Shown: positions 40,224-47,819 of the stretch, piece by piece
Layout of the letters: each line of letters begins with the position of its first letter
Numbering within the stretch: the first letter of the stretch is position 1
Source: a virus
Reading direction: 5' to 3' (one strand)
Length of the DNA stretch: 64,000 bases
Virus record (IMG/VR): IMGVR_UViG_3300042691_041259
Span: 62,001 to 126,000 of that record
Made by a program: the position numbers and the translations under genes
Notes under the pieces: generated by a model
What the model saw: only the letters and a program-made list of their open reading frames with translations
Told to the model about the DNA's origin: nothing
The model's database searches: none

Positions 40224-40610
40224 TTATGACATTCCGTAGATGTTCTGGAATTTTCCGTAGTATTTATCCAACTCCTCACTAAGTATTTTGGTAACAGCTT
40301 CCTGACCCATTCCTACCGCATCGGCAAGCTTCTTGATGATATCTTCATCAATACGAAGTTTTTTGTCCATTGCATGAACAAAGGTAGTAACACACTGGTT
40401 AATGAGAGTTTCTAACTGCTTATCGCCTTCGGCTTTAGGCCAAAATATGTCAAGCAGATGAGATCTGAGTCCATCTAAAGTGGGGTCTGCGTGGTTAACT
40501 CCCGATGCTACGGGATTGTTAGTCATGGGAAGATCGTGAGACTTGGAACTCTTTGCGTTTCCTGCTCCTCTTGCATAACCCTCGTTAAGAAATTCTTTGA
40601 AAGACTTCAT
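40224..40610 (-). CDS. Leader-family protein, 128 aa
   Basis: Starts MKSFKEFLNEGYARGAG, the shortest leader, with LNE at residues 8-10, closely like the T4 form MKTYQEFIAE. Then a Ser/Lys-rich stretch and a helical domain (LRSHLLDIFWPKAEG, IIKKLADAVGMGQEAVTKIL). Has its own GATATATAG element 16 bases upstream and heads the long leftward leader-gene run. Confidence 0.8.
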   Translation of the reverse strand: MKSFKEFLNEGYARGAGNAKSSKSHDLPMTNNPVASGVNHADPTLDGLRSHLLDIFWPKAEGDKQLETLINQCVTTFVHAMDKKLRIDEDIIKKLADAVGMGQEAVTKILSEELDKYYGKFQNIYGMS

Positions 40611-40626
40611 TTACCGGATATTTATG

Positions 40627-40635
40627 CTATATATC
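40627..40635 (-). promoter_or_regulatory. Candidate late promoter (GATATATAG)
   Basis: GATATATAG on the minus strand 16 bases before the ATG at 40610, at the boundary between UvsW and the leader-gene block. It would drive that block. Confidence 0.5.
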
Positions 40636-40637
40636 CG

Positions 40638-42167
40638 TTAGAAAGAAACTTTATAGAGCTTATAGGGGAACCCTTGCTGTTTGTAGATTTTCATACGATC
40701 TTCTCCGTGCTTCATCAAATAGTTTTTATTCTTGGAACCGATAGAAAAGTCGTCCACAAAGTCAATGATATTTACCTTTTCCTTTCCTTCATACAGACGC
40801 ATTCCTCGACCGATTGATTGACGAACAATCTTTTCGCTTTTGTAAGATTCCACAAAGAAAACGTTGTGAATGTTATTGATGGAAATACCCGTTGAAAATG
40901 TTCCAAAGGAAGCAACCATAATTTTATTGGTTCCCTCTTCCATTCTTTTAATATAGTCTTCTCGCATATCTGGAGGAGTACTGCCATCTACATAAAATAC
41001 TTCTTTATCGGCGGTATGCTCTCGAATATAGTCATAGATTCTTCTTCCATATTGATCTTTTACATTCTGGAAAAGGACCAAGGAATTCTTGGTAGTTTTG
41101 CAAATAAAGTTACATACGTATAGGAATCGCGGACGGTTTTCTACCACCATCCGTTTCTCAATTTCTAGCAATTTAGCTCCATCAAGATCCCCGCTGTTCT
41201 TCTGTTCTCGTAATGACTCAAGTTTTTCTCGCACATCATGGTCCATATAGTCCATTTGTACAATCTTTACCTGTATTGGAGTGGCGTACTTATTTTCGGT
41301 AAGGAATGAGGCGCTAATGTTATTTACTTGCGGACCCAGGTATGCTTGAATGGTAAGAGCTTCAGTACTCCCGTTTTGTAGCATAGTTCCTGATAGGCCA
41401 ACCGCATAGGTAGCATCCATACAGTTTACCAAGATCTTTTTAATAGAACTTGCATTGGTATGATGCGCTTCATCCACAAGGACTGCGTCAATGCCTTCAA
41501 AGAAATAAAGCTCGCGCTTTACCAGTGATTGATATGTTCCTATAATGAGTTCTACGTCTTTCTTGGTTTTATCAGTACCTCCATGAATAAGCTGGGTAAC
41601 AAATTCCAGCTTTTTATTATTGTACAGCTCAAAGTCCTCGTTGGTCTGTAGAATCAAATTTGTATTAGGAACTACAATCATTAGACGGCTAGCTTTTCTG
41701 CGATCAATCATATATGCAAAAAGCATAAACATAATCAAGGTCTTTCCAGCAGAAGTCGCAATTTCACTAATGCTCCGTCGATATTTAAGGATTGGAATGC
41801 ACGCATCTACTTGATAGTCGCGAGGCTTAATTTTTGGATGGTCACTAAAGAATTCTGACACCCATGATCGAAAGTCTGCTTCATCAAAATCATTGTCAAT
41901 TACGCCTTCAAATCCTGCCACTTCAAGCTTAAAGCTATACTTATGGCATGTCTCCTTTAATTCATTCCAAAGCCCAACCGGGATTCGGTTGTAACGGTCA
42001 ATAAAAGATATGTAGCCATCCCATACCTTCTTTTTTACTAGCGGATGGAACCGCCAATTACTAATGCGTTTTTTAAAGGAGTGACGGATTTGATCCATCT
42101 CCAGTTCCGTGGCATCAGTTATCTGTATGAAACGTTTGTCTTGAGTTACTTCGGCTTTCACTTCCAT
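40638..42167 (-). CDS. uvsW: UvsW-type SF2 helicase
   Basis: 509 residues, same size as T4 UvsW. An N-terminal DNA-binding region is followed by helicase motifs: I ATSAGKTLIMF, II VDEAHH, III VGLSGTMLQNG, then ISINNIHNVFFVES and VI SIGRGMRLYEG. In T4 it remodels recombination intermediates and R-loops and turns off origin initiation late. It abuts the PD-(D/E)XK nuclease by two bases. Confidence 0.9.
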   Translation of the reverse strand: MEVKAEVTQDKRFIQITDATELEMDQIRHSFKKRISNWRFHPLVKKKVWDGYISFIDRYNRIPVGLWNELKETCHKYSFKLEVAGFEGVIDNDFDEADFRSWVSEFFSDHPKIKPRDYQVDACIPILKYRRSISEIATSAGKTLIMFMLFAYMIDRRKASRLMIVVPNTNLILQTNEDFELYNNKKLEFVTQLIHGGTDKTKKDVELIIGTYQSLVKRELYFFEGIDAVLVDEAHHTNASSIKKILVNCMDATYAVGLSGTMLQNGSTEALTIQAYLGPQVNNISASFLTENKYATPIQVKIVQMDYMDHDVREKLESLREQKNSGDLDGAKLLEIEKRMVVENRPRFLYVCNFICKTTKNSLVLFQNVKDQYGRRIYDYIREHTADKEVFYVDGSTPPDMREDYIKRMEEGTNKIMVASFGTFSTGISINNIHNVFFVESYKSEKIVRQSIGRGMRLYEGKEKVNIIDFVDDFSIGSKNKNYLMKHGEDRMKIYKQQGFPYKLYKVSF

Positions 42168-42169
42168 TT

Positions 42170-42949
42170 CTAGTCATTTTTAGAGTCTTTAAGGTTCTTG
42201 AGGTATTCAATGATAGGTTTTTTATTCCAGTTTTTGTGATAGTTCTCGCAAAGAAGCCGAAAATTTTCACGTTCATTGAGCAGATCAGTTCCTTCTAACA
42301 CTATTTTCTGTACTCCTTCTGGATAGGAAATCCACACTTCGGCTCTTTTTACCTTTCGGCCGGTTCTTTCTTCGTATGCAATGGAGTACGCGCCTAACTG
42401 CTTACGATATTTTTTAACTTGGTCTTCGCCTCTTGGAGAGCTTGCGCTTTTAAAGTCTCCCAGAATATCTCCATCTTCAATTTCTTCAATATACCCAAAG
42501 TCTGCCGTACCTGCAAACATACATTCATGAGACCATAAAAACTTTTCCGAAAACAGCGGTCTTTTCATCTGCTGAAACAGTTCGGATTCCAACATATTGT
42601 AAAAGAGGTCACGGCCTTTTGCAATAGTTCTCTCCTCGTATTTTCCTGCAAGCTCTTTAGAAGTTTTCTTTTGTGTGTATAAAAGGCATGCATCGCTTTT
42701 ACCATGGTAACCCATACAAATAAGGTAATTTTCCAGGAAAGTATGCATCACAGTTCCACGGTTAGCTGCATTGGAAGAAATACGTGCAAGTTCTTCAGCT
42801 CCAATATCCTCTGAAAGCTTTTCCAGCCAGGGCTGTGGCTCAGAAGAAAGCACAGTTGTTACTGATGGGTAGATGCGAATGTCTTCGCCATCCCGTACCA
42901 TGTAAACTCTCCCATGAGGAGTATCGACTCTTTTTATGTTTGCGTTCAT
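42170..42949 (-). CDS. PD-(D/E)XK exonuclease-like protein
   Basis: 259 residues. FAGTADFGYI, then DILGDFKSAS and KYRKQLGAYSIAYEE form the RecB/Cas4-type nuclease motifs (D, D-x-K, then Q-Y-type helix); an upstream RGTVMHTFLENYL supplies the conserved His/Glu. It likely digests or processes DNA ends. Lies between UvsW and an uncharacterised coiled-coil gene. Confidence 0.85.
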   Translation of the reverse strand: MNANIKRVDTPHGRVYMVRDGEDIRIYPSVTTVLSSEPQPWLEKLSEDIGAEELARISSNAANRGTVMHTFLENYLICMGYHGKSDACLLYTQKKTSKELAGKYEERTIAKGRDLFYNMLESELFQQMKRPLFSEKFLWSHECMFAGTADFGYIEEIEDGDILGDFKSASSPRGEDQVKKYRKQLGAYSIAYEERTGRKVKRAEVWISYPEGVQKIVLEGTDLLNERENFRLLCENYHKNWNKKPIIEYLKNLKDSKND

Positions 42950-43407
42950 CCTCTTCGGTATTCTTCTAAAGCTATTCGATGTTTTACTCCATAACAGATA
43001 GTGTCTATGCTTCTGAGTGTTTCCCTCATATAATCCAAATGATTTTGTAGCAGCTCTCGTCTTTCTACAATATCTGCAAGGTCAACATCAATAAACAACA
43101 TCTTTGGATCCTTATCTAGCCTTAGATCGTAATTTTGAGTATAGTGCAAGTATCTTTCCCGCTTTCTCTCTCGGTAGATTCGATTCAGTTTTGAAGAATG
43201 AGCAACAAGCTCGTGTACATAGTCTCCAGCAATCTGTCTTTGACTATATAGGTCTGTAAGAAGCTCTGCTACATCATAAATGTTTTTCAGTCTCTCAGTA
43301 AGAGAACTTACTTTGGTAGTCCACTCTTCTCGTTCTGTCGCAAACCTTTGGTAAAGGCTGTCGTTCTTAGAAGAGGCTTCCTGCACCGTTGTCTTTTCTT
43401 CTGACAT
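42946..43407 (-). CDS. Hypothetical coiled-coil protein
   Basis: 153 residues, MSEEKTTVQEASSKND..., nearly all helical with charged heptads (LTERLKNIYDVAELLTDLYS, LDYMRETLRSIDTICYG). Overlaps the next gene by ATGA. No recognised family; perhaps a replication accessory by position. Confidence 0.75.
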   Translation of the reverse strand: MSEEKTTVQEASSKNDSLYQRFATEREEWTTKVSSLTERLKNIYDVAELLTDLYSQRQIAGDYVHELVAHSSKLNRIYRERKRERYLHYTQNYDLRLDKDPKMLFIDVDLADIVERRELLQNHLDYMRETLRSIDTICYGVKHRIALEEYRRG

Positions 43408-43558
43408 ACACGTTATTTTTAGTAGACTTCAATCGTGGTTGTTCCGCCACAAAATCGGTCAGAGTATTTATTTCAGGCAAATTTGTTTGAAAAAATGCCA
43501 GGCCTTTCAGCTTTATCGGAGCTTCCAACCAAATCTGCTCAGATCCAATATGCGTCAT
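43367..43558 (-). CDS. Small hypothetical protein between primase and coiled-coil gene
   Basis: 63 residues from the ATG at 43558 (MTHIGSEQIWLEAPIKLKG...), overlapping the primase end by 20 bases and the downstream start by 41. Without it, 43408-43538 would be a 131-base gap in a region where gaps are absent. An ATG at 43618 is possible but overlaps the primase more. Function unknown. Confidence 0.55.
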   Translation of the reverse strand: MTHIGSEQIWLEAPIKLKGLAFFQTNLPEINTLTDFVAEQPRLKSTKNNVYVRRKDNGAGSLF

Positions 43559-44621
43559 ACTTATTGGTTGAGAAGAAGTCTCCGAATCTTGGGAGGCTGA
43601 TTTGTTTTCGTTTTGCATAAACTATCAGGTCGGTCAAGTCTATTTTTTTGTTGCCGTATGGTATTTTAGCGGTATCCAAGTACTTTTTCCACAAGAACAC
43701 TGGATAGCCTACTAGAAGCTTTTCCATTGAAGCCTCTCTGCCTGCGGCATCGTAGTCGTACATATACCGAACGCTTCCCATTTCAAGAGGAAAGTCAATC
43801 TTGGAAGAACATGTTGCGACAGCATTTTTAAAGAGGAAGCTATCCAGCGGGCCTTCAAATACCGTAATAGGTTGTTTAAAGTCAAGCTGAAGTATTCCAA
43901 AAGTAGTAGATATTTTGTCAATTTCCAATACATCCTCGGTAGGTTGAACACCTAAGTCTTCATAAATACGCGAAAGCTTCCAGGTCATATACTTGGGAGT
44001 TGACTTGAAATTACGTACCTGAAAACCTAATGCCCGGTCTGTCCCGGGAACCATGTGGTAAATGTAGAGCTTTTCCTTTTCGGAATCCCAAGAAAACTTG
44101 GTAAACTCCGGCTGACATCTTTTCTTTAGATACTGAAAAATACGAGCATTGTCTACTGGAACTGCTCCATAAAATTCATCCAGTGCCGAACGGCTGAGAG
44201 AAACTTTTTCAATTAGACCTTTATCAAGAAAAACAAAAGGATCAATTGATTTTGTACTAGGAGCAAATTCTTGTTGCTGGCTCTGGATGTAAATGATTTC
44301 ATTAGTGTCCAGCTGTTTAGAAAAGTCTTTGAATAATCCACGGACTGTGGTATGCTTTCCACAGTTATAGCAGTGATAGCCAAAGTTTTCCGTGTAGATA
44401 TTACCACGCTTTTTGTGGAGTTCGCTATACGAATCACCACAATAAGGGCATGCAAAATTAAGTCTTCCGACTTTCTCAGAAATTCTCCTTTTCTCGTGCT
44501 CCGGGAAGCGGCTATCTAAAATTTCTTGAAGAAGCTTTTGAATCTTTGCATTGAGCTCAGTCGGATCAACTTCCTTGGAATTAAAAGAAAAGGAGAATGA
44601 GTCAAACTCATTCTCCTTCAT
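43539..44621 (-). CDS. 61: DNA primase, gp61 type
   Basis: 360 residues from the ATG at 44621. Zinc-binding domain CPYCGDS ... CYNCGKH near the N-terminus, then the RNA polymerase/TOPRIM domain with FEGPLDSF (catalytic Glu) and YMYDYDAAGRE (D-x-D). It makes lagging-strand primers with the gp41-type helicase. A farther ATG at 44684 would overlap the SSB. Its first 32 bases contain a strong hairpin that probably ends the SSB transcript. Confidence 0.9.
   Translation of the reverse strand: MKENEFDSFSFSFNSKEVDPTELNAKIQKLLQEILDSRFPEHEKRRISEKVGRLNFACPYCGDSYSELHKKRGNIYTENFGYHCYNCGKHTTVRGLFKDFSKQLDTNEIIYIQSQQQEFAPSTKSIDPFVFLDKGLIEKVSLSRSALDEFYGAVPVDNARIFQYLKKRCQPEFTKFSWDSEKEKLYIYHMVPGTDRALGFQVRNFKSTPKYMTWKLSRIYEDLGVQPTEDVLEIDKISTTFGILQLDFKQPITVFEGPLDSFLFKNAVATCSSKIDFPLEMGSVRYMYDYDAAGREASMEKLLVGYPVFLWKKYLDTAKIPYGNKKIDLTDLIVYAKRKQISLPRFGDFFSTNKYDAYWI
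44590..44618 (-). terminator. 13-bp hairpin inside the primase start, likely SSB terminator/attenuator
   Basis: AAGGAGAATGAGT pairs perfectly with its complement over 13 bp around a 3-base loop. On the minus strand it follows the SSB stop by 16 bases, begins right after the primase ATG and is followed by TTCTTTTAATT, a T-rich tail. It both fits an intrinsic terminator for SSB and encodes KENEFDSFS of the primase. Confidence 0.65.
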
Positions 44622-44634
44622 TGTTGGGTTTATA

Positions 44635-45567
44635 TTAGAGTGAGTCGAATAGTTCATCATCAAAAGACTTACTGTCGAAATCATCTAGATTCAAGTCCGC
44701 CAAACCATCTCCGGTTGAAGAACTGATACTCGGAAGAGAATCAGATTTTTCTACCTGTGCAGTTGTTGTTGGAGCTTTTGCTACAGATTCACGATTAGTC
44801 TTTTCCGCGCTTGCGATGACTCTGCCACCAGGAACCGTGTTACGAATTACTTCATTTACAAAGTCCTCAGTTCCTTGATCCCAGTCTTGGTAATCATAAG
44901 AAGAAAGATCTGGTGATTGATCCAAGAAAGATTTGATCTTGCCCATATCATCGGCAGTCTTTTCCATTGCCTTACCATCCAAATTTACCGGCATTCTTTC
45001 ATCCAAGAATCGGCAGTTGTCGTAGTTATTGTAACCCGCAACCTTTGTAATGTGTACCAGGAAAGGCTTACCTTCAAACAAGTCAAAAGGAATATGTGGC
45101 TTACCAAACTCAGGCTTCATTTCTGCTTGAAGTTTGTTAAAGATCTTTACGCCATACGGCCATACCATAATCTTTCCTACGTTGTCAGGATTGTTATCGT
45201 CCTTCACAATTTGTACAAGTGAAGCGAAACGCTGACGGCGAGAAAAGTTTTCCGCCATTTTCTGTTCGGCAACAGAATCAGATTTTTTAAACTTCCAGAA
45301 CATATCCTGGAGGATTGATTTTTTACCGACTGTTGAAGGGCAATCTACCATTTTAGCCTCGTCATTGGCAGGATTAACCAACCAGCATGACCACTTTTTC
45401 ATGATAGATTTTTTAGGATCTTTGTGCCAAGGCAAGAATCGAACTACTGCCTTGTAAACGCCATCGCGACCTGCATTTGCATCAGGTTTAAAGATGTTTG
45501 ATTGTCTTTTTTCTTCAACTTTAAAGTCGTCTACTGAAAGGTTGAAAATGTCATTGAGATTTTCCAT
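44635..45567 (-). CDS. 32: Single-stranded DNA-binding protein, gp32 type
   Basis: 310 residues, like T4 gp32 (301). N-terminal basic/hydrophobic region, then an OB-like core (YKAVVRFLPWHKDPKKSIMK, WPYGVKIFNKL, KPFLVHITKVAGYNNYD) and a low-complexity linker leading to the acidic tail LNLDDFDSKSFDDELFDSL that recruits partners. I do not see the gp32 zinc Cys/His set clearly. It coats ssDNA in replication and recombination. A TGAATATAA element lies 46 bases upstream. Confidence 0.9.
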   Translation of the reverse strand: MENLNDIFNLSVDDFKVEEKRQSNIFKPDANAGRDGVYKAVVRFLPWHKDPKKSIMKKWSCWLVNPANDEAKMVDCPSTVGKKSILQDMFWKFKKSDSVAEQKMAENFSRRQRFASLVQIVKDDNNPDNVGKIMVWPYGVKIFNKLQAEMKPEFGKPHIPFDLFEGKPFLVHITKVAGYNNYDNCRFLDERMPVNLDGKAMEKTADDMGKIKSFLDQSPDLSSYDYQDWDQGTEDFVNEVIRNTVPGGRVIASAEKTNRESVAKAPTTTAQVEKSDSLPSISSSTGDGLADLNLDDFDSKSFDDELFDSL

Positions 45568-45613
45568 TTGTTTTTTAGTGATTTTAAGTTACTTTGAGGG
45601 ATTTATTTGATTT

Positions 45614-45622
45614 TTATATTCA
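45614..45622 (-). promoter_or_regulatory. Candidate early/middle upstream element (TGAATATAA)
   Basis: TGAATATAA on the minus strand, 46 bases before the SSB ATG at 45567, in the 55-base spacer after the upstream coiled-coil gene. Confidence 0.4.
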
Positions 45623-45928
45623 TCAGGGATAAAAGGTTTCCGTCCTATTTTCACTTGCCCACGTAGAGGCAATTCTTTTTAGTTCGGTTATTTCTATTCC
45701 AGACTTTTCTGATAGATTGATAAACCATTGAGATTCTGCTTTCCGTGTGTCTTCTAGTTCTTTCACAATGTCTCCTTGAAGAGCAATCACTTTCTGTACG
45801 TGATCTTCTAAATTCTTCAGCTCTGCATAGAGCTGATCATATTTGTTGACAAAATTGGCAATAGTTTCAAAATCATCCTTTTGAAACGGCTGCCCATTCT
45901 TCAACTCGATAGAGCTTTCTGAAATCAT
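45623..45928 (-). CDS. Hypothetical coiled-coil protein, 101 aa
   Basis: MISESSIELKNGQPFQKDD..., helical with heptad repeats (NKYDQLYAELKNLEDHVQKV) and no known family. It overlaps the end of the next gene upstream and lies just before the SSB. Confidence 0.7.
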   Translation of the reverse strand: MISESSIELKNGQPFQKDDFETIANFVNKYDQLYAELKNLEDHVQKVIALQGDIVKELEDTRKAESQWFINLSEKSGIEITELKRIASTWASENRTETFYP

Positions 45929-46076
45929 CGATGTTTAGTCCTTTTAGAGTTGCGAAAGATTGCTCAGCCCATTCCAGGCTTTCGCTTCTTAATTTTGCGA
46001 TCTTTTCCTTTGCCGGGTCAGATGCTTGATAAAAGTAATATGTTGTTATTGTATCTTCCATATCGTTTATATTCAT
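45873..46076 (-). CDS. Small hypothetical protein, 67 aa
   Basis: MNINDMEDTITTYYFYQAS... from the ATG at 46076, which overlaps the resolvase stop by ATGA. ATGs at 46115 and 46061 are alternatives; a TGAATATAA element overlaps this start (46067-46075), so 46061 is also credible. Helical, acidic; function unknown. Confidence 0.7.
   Translation of the reverse strand: MNINDMEDTITTYYFYQASDPAKEKIAKLRSESLEWAEQSFATLKGLNIDDFRKLYRVEEWAAVSKG
46067..46075 (-). promoter_or_regulatory. Candidate early/middle upstream element (TGAATATAA)
   Basis: TGAATATAA on the minus strand, lying on the stop of the resolvase and the start of the small gene; 5 bases before the ATG at 46061. Its placement inside coding sequence makes it the weakest of the set. 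Confidence 0.25.
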
Positions 46077-46714
46077 TTGGTGTTTAAAGTTTTCTCTAAA
46101 GTTTTTGCTATCCAATACGAATCTACAATATCGTCAACGGGCTTAAGCCAGGCACCTTTCTTTGTCTGAAATTCTGCTGGTGCTGTTCGCAAAGCCTGTG
46201 CAAAAGTAGAATCACAATCTGAATTTATGAACGCCTCGATCATCTGTTCTTTCTTAAAGTTTCCCTTTCCGGCAGTTGCCTTAATGGTCATAGGAGAAAA
46301 GAACCAGAGCTGGTCTGGACTGATTTTGCAGTCCTCAATTAAAAAAGATCGAAGCAACCATTGATACCCACTAATCTGGGCTAAACGGTTTCCGCTTGAC
46401 CCAAAGGAAAATCCTTCAATTGCTATTTGATCTTCCTCGTTAAAAGACCAGGCAGAAAGCATTTTTGAAATGCTACGAGTCTGCATTAAGCCATCCTTAA
46501 TGGAAGATCTTTCACGGTCAGTAAGTTTTGCGGATTTTGGTAGTGATTGCTCATCGGGTAATGCTATTACATTTACACCGTGTTGTTGAAGCGTAAGAAA
46601 AAAGTCTTCCTTGGCTACACTTTGTCTTGCAAATGTATAGAATTTCCATTCACCTGCATCTGTAAGCAGTGTAATGGCAGGAGACTTAATTGAAAAGTCT
46701 ATGCCTGCTATCAT
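46073..46714 (-). CDS. RuvC-like Holliday junction resolvase
   Basis: 213 residues of RNase H-type fold with acidic motifs: GIDFSIKSPAI (first Asp), IAIEGFSFGSSG (Glu) and PVDDIVDSYWIAKT (D ... D). T4 uses endonuclease VII (gp49) for this; a RuvC-like enzyme is an alternative resolvase. It would cut branched DNA before packaging. Confidence 0.85.
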   Translation of the reverse strand: MIAGIDFSIKSPAITLLTDAGEWKFYTFARQSVAKEDFFLTLQQHGVNVIALPDEQSLPKSAKLTDRERSSIKDGLMQTRSISKMLSAWSFNEEDQIAIEGFSFGSSGNRLAQISGYQWLLRSFLIEDCKISPDQLWFFSPMTIKATAGKGNFKKEQMIEAFINSDCDSTFAQALRTAPAEFQTKKGAWLKPVDDIVDSYWIAKTLEKTLNTK

Positions 46715-47037
46715 TTTCCGATGTTTTTACCTATTGCGGATCCCAAAGCTGTAGAAACCAATCGTGAAGTAAGCATATCATAGAGGATTCCTCTTTCAAC
46801 GCCTAATGCATTTGCAATAATTTTTCCGATTGTTGGACCTACCAAGAAACCTGCTGCGCCTCCGATGATTGATCCCAGGATCCCTTCATCAATGCTTGCA
46901 ACACCGTGTATTTCTACAGCCTCTTGAATTTCTTTGTAGATTCGTTCTGCTTCAGCCTTTTCAGATTCGTTTAGGTAGCTCAGATCCATGCTTTCTTCCA
47001 GCAATTGAACCTTACGTGATTCGTCAAATGTTTTCAT
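46711..47037 (-). CDS. Glycine-rich membrane-like small protein
   Basis: 108 residues, MKTFDESRKVQLLEESMDL... with a C-terminal glycine- and alanine-rich hydrophobic half (GILGSIIGGAAGFLVGPTIG, ALGSAIGKNIG) that may insert in membranes. The opening is a possible weak leader. A holin-like or pore-forming role is conceivable but unproven. Stop overlaps the resolvase start by four bases. Confidence 0.65.
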   Translation of the reverse strand: MKTFDESRKVQLLEESMDLSYLNESEKAEAERIYKEIQEAVEIHGVASIDEGILGSIIGGAAGFLVGPTIGKIIANALGVERGILYDMLTSRLVSTALGSAIGKNIGK

Positions 47038-47038
47038 T

Positions 47039-47239
47039 CTATAGCAATTTTTTAAGCTCTTCTAGGAACGGCCCGTAATTACGATCGCCGTAATCATCTT
47101 CCATAATTTTGGCAACAGCCGCAGCAAAGTCTTTATATGACATGCTGTCGTCTATTTTTTCCATTCCGGCTTTTATGTGTTTAACCAAGCTGGAAACGGT
47201 TGAAGATGATTCATTGATAGCCTCGTTGAAAGATTTCAT
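47039..47239 (-). CDS. Small protein with short leader, 66 aa
   Basis: MKSFNEAINESSSTVSS... with INE as a possible site, then a helical body (LVKHIKAGMEKIDDS, YGPFLEELKKLL). Its GATATATAG element 15 bases upstream fits the virion set. Confidence 0.7.
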   Translation of the reverse strand: MKSFNEAINESSSTVSSLVKHIKAGMEKIDDSMSYKDFAAAVAKIMEDDYGDRNYGPFLEELKKLL

Positions 47240-47254
47240 GCCATTTAATTTTTT

Positions 47255-47263
47255 CTATATATC
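47255..47263 (-). promoter_or_regulatory. Candidate late promoter (GATATATAG)
   Basis: GATATATAG on the minus strand, followed by AAAAAATT, 15 bases before the ATG at 47239. It overlaps the stop of the tail-tube-like gene. Confidence 0.45.
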
Positions 47264-47807
47264 ACTGAAGCGTTTTGATGATTCTGATGTAGTTATACTT
47301 AAAGCTGGCAGTAAAGTTACGGAATTCCGCGGTATTTGAAGCGTAATTAAGCTCCAATTCTGATATACCTGACATTACTACCTGTTGAAAGTTGATAGCT
47401 ACAAATTCAAAACCTGTATGATCCAAAAATCCCAGATTAAGATCTGGAAGATACTTCTTTTTATTGTCCAGGTCCCAATACGCAAACATTTGGTCAAACA
47501 TAATCCAGTAGTTTATCCAGCCTTCATATGATTTAAATGTTATCGTAAACTGTCGATCCAAATATCGCTCAAATCTTTTACCACCTTTAGCAGTCACCGG
47601 TTCTTCATATAGAAGCTGTTCCACAGTATCGGCAGTAAGCGCGGGAAATGTAACCGACTGGATACTTGCGCTCATATAGTCCTCAATACTTTCATATGGA
47701 ATCGGTAGCCTTTTTAAGTATGTAGTATACTTTTCAGTAACCGTAGGATAGAAAAAGTTCTTAGGAAACCGTACAAGAAAATTGTTGTTTTTGCTATTTA
47801 ATATCAT
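47262..47807 (-). CDS. Tail-tube or gp54-like tail protein
   Basis: 181 residues. IQSVTFPALTADTVEQLLYE, YLDRQFTITFKSYEGWINYW and the closing GISELELNYASNTAEFRNFT fit the tail-tube/tube-initiator fold shared by T4 gp19 and gp54. Position between leader genes and large structural genes supports a virion role; which of the two it is cannot be told here. Confidence 0.55.
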   Translation of the reverse strand: MILNSKNNNFLVRFPKNFFYPTVTEKYTTYLKRLPIPYESIEDYMSASIQSVTFPALTADTVEQLLYEEPVTAKGGKRFERYLDRQFTITFKSYEGWINYWIMFDQMFAYWDLDNKKKYLPDLNLGFLDHTGFEFVAINFQQVVMSGISELELNYASNTAEFRNFTASFKYNYIRIIKTLQ

Positions 47808-47819
47808 GGTTTGCTTTTA

